The notes beneath the pieces were generated by a model, which saw only the letters and a program-made list of their open reading frames with translations, had not been told where the DNA came from and searched no databases. Of a DNA stretch of 6,024 nucleotides, positions 1-5,839 are shown piece after piece. Location: positions 1-6,024 of the forward strand of contig CANHUW010000103.1 of the NCBI GenBank assembly GCA_947463975.1, in the 5' to 3' direction. Numbering within the stretch: the stretch's first letter is position 1; every line of letters starts with the position of its first letter. This DNA is from Bacteroidota bacterium (GTDB lineage Bacteria; Bacteroidota; Bacteroidia; Chitinophagales; Chitinophagaceae). Made by a program: the position numbers and the translations under genes.

Positions 1-1
1 A

Positions 2-250
2 TTAGCGGGCAAAGATAACCCTGGCGATCGTCAAGTGGGTGCATGGCAGAGCATTAGGACAACTCCAGTTTCAGCGATTAGTGAAGCTGAAAAAGTAGCA
101 ATGGCAAGATTAGATATCCCCTCTGAACAGGATTGGAAAAGAGTAAGCGATGCAGCTGCATTGATAGATGCATATCGAATTCAAATAAATCAATTTGAGA
201 ATTCCAAGTGGAAAAAATTAAAAAAGGAATATAATCAGATTAAAAATTAA
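2..250 (+). CDS. C-terminal end of an unidentified protein (5' end outside window)
   Basis: The reading frame is open from base 2 to a TAA at 248-250, so this is the last 82 codons of a gene that begins to the left. A GTG at 35 could be read as a start, but coding-like sequence (LAGKDNPGDRQ) continues upstream of it without a stop, so a partial gene is the better reading. The tail is rich in charged and aromatic residues and looks helical (DAYRIQINQFENSKWKKLKK), ending in a basic lysine-rich segment. I do not recognise the family. A helical tail of this kind occurs in large secreted VPS10/BNR-repeat proteins of Bacteroidota, but the resemblance is too weak to name it. Its stop codon overlaps the stop end of the convergent DUF2490 gene by 11 bp. 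Confidence 0.7.
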   Translation, partial: LAGKDNPGDRQVGAWQSIRTTPVSAISEAEKVAMARLDIPSEQDWKRVSDAAALIDAYRIQINQFENSKWKKLKKEYNQIKN

Positions 251-896
251 ATTCAAAGTCTATACCAACAATATAATTGGTGTTTGAATTTTTTTTAGTT
301 GTTCCCGGTTGCCAAATAAAAAATGGATTAAGTTTTAATTTATGATAAACTTCATACTTTAAGCCTAGCGCATTTTGCCACCAGTTTACATTAAAATTAT
401 TATCAATTTTATAGAATGGCTCTATATATGCATAAAACTCAACATTTTTAGTTAAATCAGTTTCCCATGTTAATCTTGGTCTAAAAAAAGACTTTGATTG
501 CTGGCTTGTTTCTATGTCTATAGCATTGGCTAGTCTTTGATATTGAACTAAAGGCCTTAAAGAAAATTTAGATTGAGCTACTTTTTTTTCAACTTCAAAT
601 CCTAAAGCATATCTATGATACATTAAATTTTCAATTAATGCTAATCTATAATTTGTCTCAATATTAAAGGATTTACTTAATTTTTTTTCTAAAGTAAAAT
701 AAAGAAATGAACCTCTAAATCTAGTGATATCGTCAATTACTCTAGTACGATATTGAAATTTACTTACAAATCCATGATTAAATTTCTTTTTTCCACTTAT
801 GCCTAACCATAATTGAGATTCATTATTACTTTGAGCAGATAAAAAATAAAAATTTAATGAAGTTAAAATAATAAGAACTAGCTTTTTGATACTCAT
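240..896 (-). CDS. DUF2490-family outer-membrane beta-barrel protein
   Basis: A 218-residue protein with a clear signal peptide: basic MSIKK, a hydrophobic stretch to about residue 20, and probable cleavage near SA|Q at 21-22. The mature part is alternating aromatic and polar beta-strand sequence, beginning with the NNESQLWLGISGKKKF segment typical of DUF2490. Later features include RYALGFEVEKK (95-105), the RPRLTWETDL region (139-148) and NPFFIWQPG (190-198). It ends in phenylalanine (DFEFNF), as outer-membrane barrels do for BAM recognition. Length fits the family (about 210-240 residues). It is the last gene of a three-gene operon, 6 nt after the DUF4956 gene. The molecular function of DUF2490 is unknown; an outer-membrane channel or anchoring role for the operon is my inference. 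Confidence 0.85.
   Translation of the reverse strand: MSIKKLVLIILTSLNFYFLSAQSNNESQLWLGISGKKKFNHGFVSKFQYRTRVIDDITRFRGSFLYFTLEKKLSKSFNIETNYRLALIENLMYHRYALGFEVEKKVAQSKFSLRPLVQYQRLANAIDIETSQQSKSFFRPRLTWETDLTKNVEFYAYIEPFYKIDNNFNVNWWQNALGLKYEVYHKLKLNPFFIWQPGTTKKNSNTNYIVGIDFEFNF
249..296 (+). terminator. Terminator-like hairpin after the left-edge gene
   Basis: A 9-bp perfect stem (AAATTCAAA at 249-257 with TTTGAATTT at 283-291) encloses a smaller CCAA/TTGG stem (265-268 with 277-280). It is followed by a run of eight T at 289-296. It starts inside the stop codon of the + strand gene, as an intrinsic terminator would. It also lies entirely within the 3' coding part of the convergent DUF2490 gene. 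The stem is AT-rich, so its strength is uncertain. Confidence 0.4.
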
Positions 897-902
897 AAAA
901 AC

Positions 903-1502
903 TTAATCTTTATAATAAATTACTAAAACTGCAACATCTTTTAATAAATCCATAGACTCTATTTCTACTTTACTAACTGCATAGCCAGTTCTTTTTGATA
1001 AATCCAATAATAGTTCCGAATTATCTGCTTTAGCCAACAAATCTAGTCGATCGTAAATAATGTTTTTACTGCTTTCCTGACTTGAAATTAGCTTAGATTC
1101 AAAAATAACTACAAAAATTAGAATCAATAAATCAATGAAGATTATTTCATACCATGGCGCATTAATTAAGGAGTTTAGCAATCCAAAAGCTATTGATAAA
1201 AACAAATAAGTCATTTCGGTAATATTAAGACTTTCTGTTCGATATCGTAGCATGGAGAATACTGCAAATAAACCAAAAGCTGCACCCATTGACATTTCTA
1301 CTCTATTGAATAAAAATGAAATAACAAAAATGATTAAGTTGAAAGAAAAAAAGGTAAATAAATAAAGACTTTTTTTATGTTTATAGAAATAAATGAATTT
1401 GATTAAAATTATAATCGATAAACAATTTAAAAAAAATCTAGCAACGAAATCAATAGTAAAAAGTTTTAAATTTATTGGTTCTGAAAAAATAGACGCTATC
1501 AT
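903..1502 (-). CDS. DUF4956 integral membrane protein
   Basis: A 199-residue inner-membrane protein. Hydrophobic segments lie at about 18-40, 46-66, 72-84, 97-113 and 117-135, followed by a soluble tail (about 140-199). The tail reads as helix plus strands (SELLLDLSKRTGYAVSKVEIES...VAVLVIYYKD). The family hallmark is the motif at 73-90, GAAFGLFAVFSMLRYRTE, followed by ITEMTYLFLSIAFG at 94-107. Its ATG overlaps the TGA of the upstream VTC-domain gene in an ATGA (1499-1502), which implies translational coupling. DUF4956 proteins are often encoded next to VTC-domain proteins. Yeast VTC polymerase carries its own membrane domain, so this protein may provide the membrane anchor or polymer channel; that role is inferred, not demonstrated here. 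Confidence 0.88.
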   Translation of the reverse strand: MIASIFSEPINLKLFTIDFVARFFLNCLSIIILIKFIYFYKHKKSLYLFTFFSFNLIIFVISFLFNRVEMSMGAAFGLFAVFSMLRYRTESLNITEMTYLFLSIAFGLLNSLINAPWYEIIFIDLLILIFVVIFESKLISSQESSKNIIYDRLDLLAKADNSELLLDLSKRTGYAVSKVEIESMDLLKDVAVLVIYYKD

Positions 1503-2239
1503 TGTTGTATAATTAATTTATTAATTTTTTTTAATAATGGTTTAAAATTATTATGTTTAATGGATGGATCAGTGCTTAAAATTCCATAACAATATTTACT
1601 CAAAGATATACTACGTTTATTGAATGATCTTAGTATTTCCATAGCAGAAGATTTAATTATTTTCTCTTGTTTAACTTCGACAATAACTATATCATCTAGT
1701 AATATTTTTTTTAGATTACCCGAGAAAGTTAAATTAAAATCTAACGTAATCCTTTCATTTATTTGTTTATGTTTTAGACTTATTCGTTGGTAGTTAACTA
1801 ATAAAGACTCTTGTAAAGATTCTAAATTATGAATTTTATGCCCATTTAAAAAAGAAATGACATCTGGTTGCTTAAATAAATTGTCAGCTACGGATAGCTT
1901 ATTTCTATATTTTTCAGTTAGGCCTTTATTATTTTTAAATTTAACTTCTACGAAATGATCGTTTGTATCTAAATAGGCTCTTGTTCTTATTTTGTATCTT
2001 GGAAATTTACCTTTATGGTGCATCAAAAAGGCATCTCTATCAGATGTATCAAAGTATGTAGTTTCGTATGACCTTATCTTTATCTCATTATTTGCAATCA
2101 AATCATATTCGTCGGACAAAAGATTTAAAAATATGATAGCTTCAGACGAATTAAGCAAAAATTTTAAATCAAACCTATTCATTAAAGAAAATGTTTTTTC
2201 AAAATAAACTTGGTTGAATTTATCTAGTATTTCTTTCAT
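1499..2239 (-). CDS. VTC-domain (polyphosphate polymerase-like) protein
   Basis: A 246-residue soluble protein filling one VTC domain of the CYTH/triphosphate tunnel metalloenzyme superfamily. Yeast Vtc4 of this fold makes polyphosphate from ATP. Tunnel motifs appear in order: RFDLKF (22-27), YFDT (62-65), RYKIRTRAY (81-89, with R85 and R87), FVEVKFKNNKG (96-106, with E98, K100 and K102), K110 and R112, YQRISL (R152), ERITLDF (R163, D167), VIVEVK (E188, K190) and SLSKYCYG (K215). The basic tunnel lining and the late acidic residue, which in Vtc4 binds metal, are therefore all present, so an active enzyme is plausible. There is no signal peptide or membrane segment, so it should be cytosolic. 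It is the first gene of the operon. The substrate could be another nucleotide or triphosphate, since bacterial VTC-domain proteins are little characterised. Confidence 0.88.
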   Translation of the reverse strand: MKEILDKFNQVYFEKTFSLMNRFDLKFLLNSSEAIIFLNLLSDEYDLIANNEIKIRSYETTYFDTSDRDAFLMHHKGKFPRYKIRTRAYLDTNDHFVEVKFKNNKGLTEKYRNKLSVADNLFKQPDVISFLNGHKIHNLESLQESLLVNYQRISLKHKQINERITLDFNLTFSGNLKKILLDDIVIVEVKQEKIIKSSAMEILRSFNKRSISLSKYCYGILSTDPSIKHNNFKPLLKKINKLIIQQ

Positions 2240-2303
2240 TTATCAATAAATATATACTTTTAATCACAAAGAAATAATGAAAATATTTAATAATATATAA
2301 CAC
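2240..2303. promoter_or_regulatory. Divergent promoter region between the VTC operon and yqgE
   Basis: This 64-nt, almost pure A/T spacer separates the start codons of two divergent transcription units, so both promoters must lie here or run into the flanking genes. I found no exact match to the Bacteroidota -7 box TAnnTTTG. The closest are TACTTTTA on the + strand and TTTCTTTG on the minus strand, each one base off. Neither start has a recognisable Shine-Dalgarno sequence, as is usual in this phylum. Confidence 0.4.
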
Positions 2304-2756
2304 ATGAGGGATTTAAAGGCCGGTTCATATATCAAAAGTACTGCCAAATTAATGGACAGTTTCTTCGAACATACAACCATTTTAATAGTTGAGCATAATG
2401 AAGAGGGAAGTACAGGATTTGTAATGAATAAATCCTTTAATAAGTCTTTACATGACCTCATTGAATTCAATCACAGTAAACCATTTCCACTAATGGATGG
2501 CGGACCCGTTGATAGAGACCACCTCTTTGTATTGCATAAGCGACCCGATCTTATTGATGGAGGCAAACCAATACCCAATGGCTTGTATTTGGGGGGCAAT
2601 ATGGAGCAAGTGATAGAAGCCATTCATGCCAAGTGGGTCACTGATCAAGAAATGCAACTTTTTATTGGCTATTGCGGGTGGGATGCTGGAGAATTGGAAG
2701 CGGAATTAAAAGAAGGAAGTTGGACCTTAAGTAATTATGAAATTAAAAGTCAATGA
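2304..2756 (+). CDS. yqgE: YqgE/AlgH family protein (UPF0301), short C-terminus
   Basis: A 150-residue protein matching the YqgE/AlgH fold. Landmarks are MRDLKAGSYIKSTAKLMDSFFEHTTILIVEH (1-31), GSTGFVMNK (35-43), FPLMDGGPV (61-69), LFVLHKRPDLI (74-84), GLYLGGN (93-99) and IGYCGWDAGELEAELKEGSW (121-140). The ATG at 2304 puts the conserved AG.YIKS segment at the N-terminus as expected. The protein stops 10 residues after GSW, where family members usually continue about 20-45 residues and include a final LW..L-type helix. It may therefore be truncated or have had its tail replaced. A partial paralogue lies about 3 kb downstream at 5625-5837. The biochemical role of YqgE is not settled; AlgH of Pseudomonas was named for an effect on alginate expression. 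No terminator is evident after the stop. Confidence 0.9.
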   Translation: MRDLKAGSYIKSTAKLMDSFFEHTTILIVEHNEEGSTGFVMNKSFNKSLHDLIEFNHSKPFPLMDGGPVDRDHLFVLHKRPDLIDGGKPIPNGLYLGGNMEQVIEAIHAKWVTDQEMQLFIGYCGWDAGELEAELKEGSWTLSNYEIKSQ

Positions 2757-2795
2757 TAGTGGAAATGAGAACTTATACGGCTTTCGGTAATAGCT

Positions 2796-3044
2796 TTATT
2801 TTCTTTGTCTACTAAAATGTAGTTTATCATTGATTACGATTCTCAAGTCTAAAATTTTGTGAAGATTTCCATAATCACTAATTATTTTCTTTTGCATTTT
2901 TTTAATCCCTTTTGTATCAAGCATTTCACTTTGTAAAGCTTCTAATACAAATAAATCTCAAGCTGTTGATTGATCTTGAATATTTTCATGATCCCAAAGT
3001 CCTTCAATACAATAAATACCTTTCTTCCAAATTTTTGCTGCCAT
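2796..3044 (-). pseudogene. Remnant of a KGIYCIEG-type hypothetical protein (DUF6642-like), in-frame TGA and probable internal deletion
   Basis: Reading the minus strand from the ATG at 3044 gives MAAKIWKKGIYCIEGLWDHENIQDQSTA, then a TGA at 2960-2958. The same frame then continues for 53 codons (DLFVLEALQSEMLDTKGIKK ... LRIVINDKLHFSRQRK) to a TAA at 2798-2796. Both parts look like real protein. From memory, the first 20 or so residues resemble the N-terminus, and the rest the C-terminus, of a roughly 200-residue Bacteroidota hypothetical family (probably DUF6642). There an 'STA-x-DLFVLEAL' type segment lies far from the N-terminus. On that reading about 100 or more central residues have been deleted near IQDQ/STA, and a Cys or Trp codon became TGA. 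Family identity is from memory and only moderately sure. That the frame is broken is seen directly. Confidence 0.6.
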
Positions 3045-3047
3045 TGT

Positions 3048-3105
3048 ATAATTTTGTTTTGTGTTTAAAAGTTAAGGTCAACTCATATACACAAAACAAA
3101 ATTAT
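3048..3105. repeat. Perfect 17-bp inverted repeat with 24-nt spacer
   Basis: ATAATTTTGTTTTGTGT at 3048-3064 is the exact reverse complement of ACACAAAACAAAATTAT at 3089-3105. The repeat starts 4 bp upstream of the ATG of the decayed minus-strand gene (3044). Each arm carries TAATTTTG in its outward-to-inward direction, which matches the Bacteroidota -7 consensus TAnnTTTG, though no well-spaced -33 TTG was found. It could be a paired operator, a hairpin in the 5' leader of the lost gene, or the terminal repeats of a very small element. Confidence 0.6.
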
Positions 3106-3138
3106 TAGAATAAGGATATAATAAAATATAAAACAAAC

Positions 3139-3175
3139 TAATCTAATTCATAAATTAATTTTATGAATTAGATTA
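3139..3175 (-). terminator. Intrinsic terminator of the S9 peptidase gene
   Basis: A perfect 16-bp stem (TAATCTAATTCATAAA at 3139-3154 with TTTATGAATTAGATTA at 3160-3175) has a 5-nt loop. It begins 4 nt past the peptidase TAG (3182-3180). Read on the minus strand, the stem is followed by a T-rich stretch (GTTTGTTTTATATTTT). The stem is AT-rich but long, which compensates. On the + strand the following bases are less T-rich, so it mainly serves the minus-strand gene. Confidence 0.75.
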
Positions 3176-3179
3176 TCTA

Positions 3180-5597
3180 CTATTTCCCTTTTAGATATTT
3201 ATCTAACCAACGTCCTTGCTCATACAATAAGTGCAGCACGTTTTCTTTTCCTCTATATCCATGTGCTTCATAAGGAAAATAAACAAAACGAACAGTACCT
3301 CCATGTCCCTTAATAGCAGCGTATAAACGTTCACTATTGATAGGGAATGTTCCGGTATTGTCATCCATTTCACCGTGGGTTAGTAATATGGGCGTTTTAA
3401 TTTTATTAGCAAATGCAAATGGACTCATATCTAAGTACAATTGAGGTGCTTGCCAAAATGTTCGATCTTCATTTTGAAAACCAAAAGGTGTAAGTGTTCT
3501 ATTATAAGCTCCGCTACGTGCAATACCTGCTTTAAATAAATTAGAATGCGCTAAAAGGTTAGCTGTCATAAATGCTCCATAACTATGTCCACCCACAGCC
3601 ATTTTATTTCGGTCACTAACACCCATATACACGAGTTGATCAATTGCTGCATTAGCGTTTAAGATCAATTGATTTACAAAATCGTCATTTGGTTTTTTAT
3701 CAGTAGTGGTTGCAACAATGGGCATCTCTGCATTATCTAAAATGGCATACCCCTGTGTTACATAAAAAACAGGAGACCCCCAACTTAACAAAGTAAATTT
3801 ATGTTGATTACCTCTAATTTGGCTTGCATCTGCTGCGCTAGTAAACTCGCGAGGATATGCCCAAAGCAAGGTAGGTAAAGGACCATCCTTTTCTTTATTG
3901 TATCCCTTTGGAAGATATAAATCACCTGTCAAATCAACGCCATCAGCCCTTTTGTATTTAATTTTTTGTTTCGTAATACCTTCCATAGATGCATATGGGT
4001 TACTAAATTTAGTAATAGCTACAGAAGTATTTGCGTTTAATGATTTTAAGTAATAATTAGGTACTTCATTTTCTGTTTCTCTACGTGTAATAATTTGCAA
4101 ACTAGAAGCATCTAATACATCTGCTACATATTCAAAACAATCTTCTTTACTACGCCAGATGATCTCATTGATTTTAGTATCCAAGTTATAAACAGATAAA
4201 TAAGGCAAATCTCCCTTGTCAGAAGCGCCAGTTGTATTGTTCATTAGCACAGAACGGCCATTATTCACTGTAGCAATTACATTCTTACCGAATTTGTTTT
4301 TTTGAGTTACAGGATTTCCCAAATTACTATAGGCGTCAGTTAAACTTCTTTCATATAAAGTTGTAAAAGTACCTAATTGGTGGTTGTAAATACTCACTTT
4401 ATAACGCTGCTTGGTTCTTAAAACTTCCGTAACCAAAGCTACCGTTTCGTTACCCCAGCTGATATCTGAAAAACGCGTAGCTGTCTTAAATAATTCACGA
4501 GGTGCTTCGTTAAAAGTTGCGGAAACCGCCATCACCGCATCATGATAAGGCACTGCTTTTTTGATTAAACCACTGTCGAGTGGCATTGCAAACACAATGG
4601 TAGCTGCTTCATCATCTTTCCATTCAAAACTACGGGGCGCATTTTGTACATTATCATTGCCACTGGCAGTTCCTTCAGAAGATTGCAATTGTGCAATTGT
4701 TTTAACTAGCCCCCCGTTTATATTAAGCACTTGCAATGTTGAAGCAAAACCACCTGCTGTTACTAAATAAGAAAATGGTTTATTTAATGATCTTGTAAGG
4801 ATATAATTTTTATCGGGAGAAATGCTAAAGCTGTTCATTAAAGCAGGAGTACCAATTTTTACTTCAACACCATTTTTATTTTTTACAAGTTGACTTGTTG
4901 CCAAAAATTCAAACAGGTATTCGTCATAAGGTGATTTAATTAAATCTTGATAAGTAACACTTGGCGCAGCTTTACCTAAATTTTCTTGAATAGTTGGCCC
5001 CATTGGCGTAATAGGTCTTTTAGCCAAATCACTTGCCTTATTGACATTTACTTTATACAATAATGTTGCATCATCTAGCCAAACCAACCCCCCTCCTAAA
5101 ATTAAGTTGACAGAAGATTTATTGATTTTTTGACAAGTTAAATTTGCTACATCTATCACATATACATCCACTGCATTTTCCGTTACGTTGTAAAATGCAA
5201 TTTTATTTTGAGTAGGGTTCCAAGTAGGACTTAACCCTGCAATATTTGTAGGCAATCCTTTGACCATTAATATTTTACCAGTAGCAATATCTTTAATAGT
5301 CATACCCTTTATATATAATTGACGTGTAGGCGAAAAGTTTTTAGGGTTTAAACGCAAGCCAGCAATTTTAAATTCGGCTTGACCTAGTTCTTCGACTAAT
5401 GGGTAAGAAGGGCGCTCCATGATAAGCATATGCTTTGCTTTACCATCAACACTAATAGAAGGCGTTGGCGGCGCTAACAACAAATCAGCAACTTCTTTTG
5501 GCGGTAGTTGATAAGTATTTGCTTCTTGAGCAGTAGTTTGTAAGGTTACTAAAGCAAATGCAATGATACTAAGGATAGAAAAATAGATTTTTTTCAT
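3180..5597 (-). CDS. Secreted S9-family serine peptidase (prolyl oligopeptidase / glutamyl endopeptidase S9D-like)
   Basis: An 805-residue exported peptidase. From the ATG at 5597 it begins with a canonical signal peptide (MKKIYFSILSIIAFALVTLQTTAQ, cleavage near residue 23), so it should act in the periplasm or at the envelope. The middle (about 40-540) is a beta-propeller-type domain. The C-terminal alpha/beta-hydrolase domain (about 550-805) has LLWAYPREFTSAADASQIRG (577-596) and AVGGHSYGAFMTANLLAH with nucleophile S672. It also has THGEMDDNTGTFP with D745 and EAHGYRGKENVLH with H779, so the triad is complete. The WAYPREF, ARSGAYNRTLTPFGFQ and HGYRGKENVLH segments closely follow plant chloroplast glutamyl endopeptidase and its bacterial relatives (MEROPS S9D). 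This predicts cleavage after Glu, or general oligopeptide turnover. The frame is open to 5651, but those 18 extra codons precede the signal peptide and run antisense to the yqgE remnant, so I reject them. A terminator hairpin follows the stop. Confidence 0.93.
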   Translation of the reverse strand: MKKIYFSILSIIAFALVTLQTTAQEANTYQLPPKEVADLLLAPPTPSISVDGKAKHMLIMERPSYPLVEELGQAEFKIAGLRLNPKNFSPTRQLYIKGMTIKDIATGKILMVKGLPTNIAGLSPTWNPTQNKIAFYNVTENAVDVYVIDVANLTCQKINKSSVNLILGGGLVWLDDATLLYKVNVNKASDLAKRPITPMGPTIQENLGKAAPSVTYQDLIKSPYDEYLFEFLATSQLVKNKNGVEVKIGTPALMNSFSISPDKNYILTRSLNKPFSYLVTAGGFASTLQVLNINGGLVKTIAQLQSSEGTASGNDNVQNAPRSFEWKDDEAATIVFAMPLDSGLIKKAVPYHDAVMAVSATFNEAPRELFKTATRFSDISWGNETVALVTEVLRTKQRYKVSIYNHQLGTFTTLYERSLTDAYSNLGNPVTQKNKFGKNVIATVNNGRSVLMNNTTGASDKGDLPYLSVYNLDTKINEIIWRSKEDCFEYVADVLDASSLQIITRRETENEVPNYYLKSLNANTSVAITKFSNPYASMEGITKQKIKYKRADGVDLTGDLYLPKGYNKEKDGPLPTLLWAYPREFTSAADASQIRGNQHKFTLLSWGSPVFYVTQGYAILDNAEMPIVATTTDKKPNDDFVNQLILNANAAIDQLVYMGVSDRNKMAVGGHSYGAFMTANLLAHSNLFKAGIARSGAYNRTLTPFGFQNEDRTFWQAPQLYLDMSPFAFANKIKTPILLTHGEMDDNTGTFPINSERLYAAIKGHGGTVRFVYFPYEAHGYRGKENVLHLLYEQGRWLDKYLKGK

Positions 5598-5624
5598 TAG
5601 GTCAAATTTTAGTAAATATAATAA

Positions 5625-5837
5625 CAATTTGGAAAAAGTGATCGAAGCCATTCATGCCAATAGCGTCACTGATCAAGAAATGCACCTTTTTATTAGCTAT
5701 TGCGGGTGGGATGCCGCAGTATTGGAAGCGGAGGTAGATGAGGGAAGTTGGATAGTCGTTTGAAATCAAAAGATTTGCATCTTAAATATATGCGGACACA
5801 AAATAATGAATTGTTAGAACCCCAAAGATTACAATAG
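5625..5837 (+). pseudogene. Truncated yqgE/algH paralogue (3' part only)
   Basis: Bases 5625-5752 align without gaps to 2597-2724 of the upstream yqgE, with 111 of 128 bases identical by hand count. The open frame from 5629 reads LEKVIEAIHANSVTDQEMHL.., then ISYCGWDAAVLEAEVDEGSWIVV, and ends at a TGA (5761-5763). It corresponds to yqgE residues about 99-140; the first 98 residues are absent. Homology returns after the TGA (TGAAATCAAAAG against TGAAATTAAAAG) after a 5-nt length difference. The other frames hold fragments (IYADTK; then NELLEPQRLQ to a TAG at 5835-5837) that could be the decayed LW.ELL-type tail missing from the intact copy. GWD has become GWDAAV where GWDAGE is conserved. The left breakpoint lies within about 30 bp of the peptidase start codon. 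Confidence 0.82.
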
Positions 5838-5839
5838 CG

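Noticed and set aside
35..250. A complete 71-residue gene starting with GTG at 35
   Set aside because: Coding-like sequence continues in frame upstream to the window edge with no stop, so this is the end of a longer gene.
1992..2207. A + strand ORF of 71 residues
   Set aside because: It is antisense inside the VTC-domain gene, whose conserved motifs fix the real frame.
2264..2470. A minus-strand ORF of 68 residues
   Set aside because: It is antisense to the N-terminal half of yqgE and shows no family features.
2958..2960. TGA read through as selenocysteine or as tryptophan in a recoded genome
   Set aside because: TGA is used as a normal stop by the VTC-domain gene and yqgE here, there is no evident SECIS-like hairpin, and the protein also lacks its middle; decay is simpler.
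2912..3121. A + strand ORF of 69 residues
   Set aside because: Low-complexity product lying across the inverted repeat and antisense to the decayed gene; no recognisable protein.
4561..4770. A + strand ORF of 69 residues
   Set aside because: It is antisense within the peptidase gene and has no supporting features.
2597..5752. The yqgE direct repeats as ends of a transposon or an att site pair
   Set aside because: The repeats are coding sequence of a housekeeping-type gene at 87% identity, and no transposase or integrase lies between them; gene duplication with truncation fits better.
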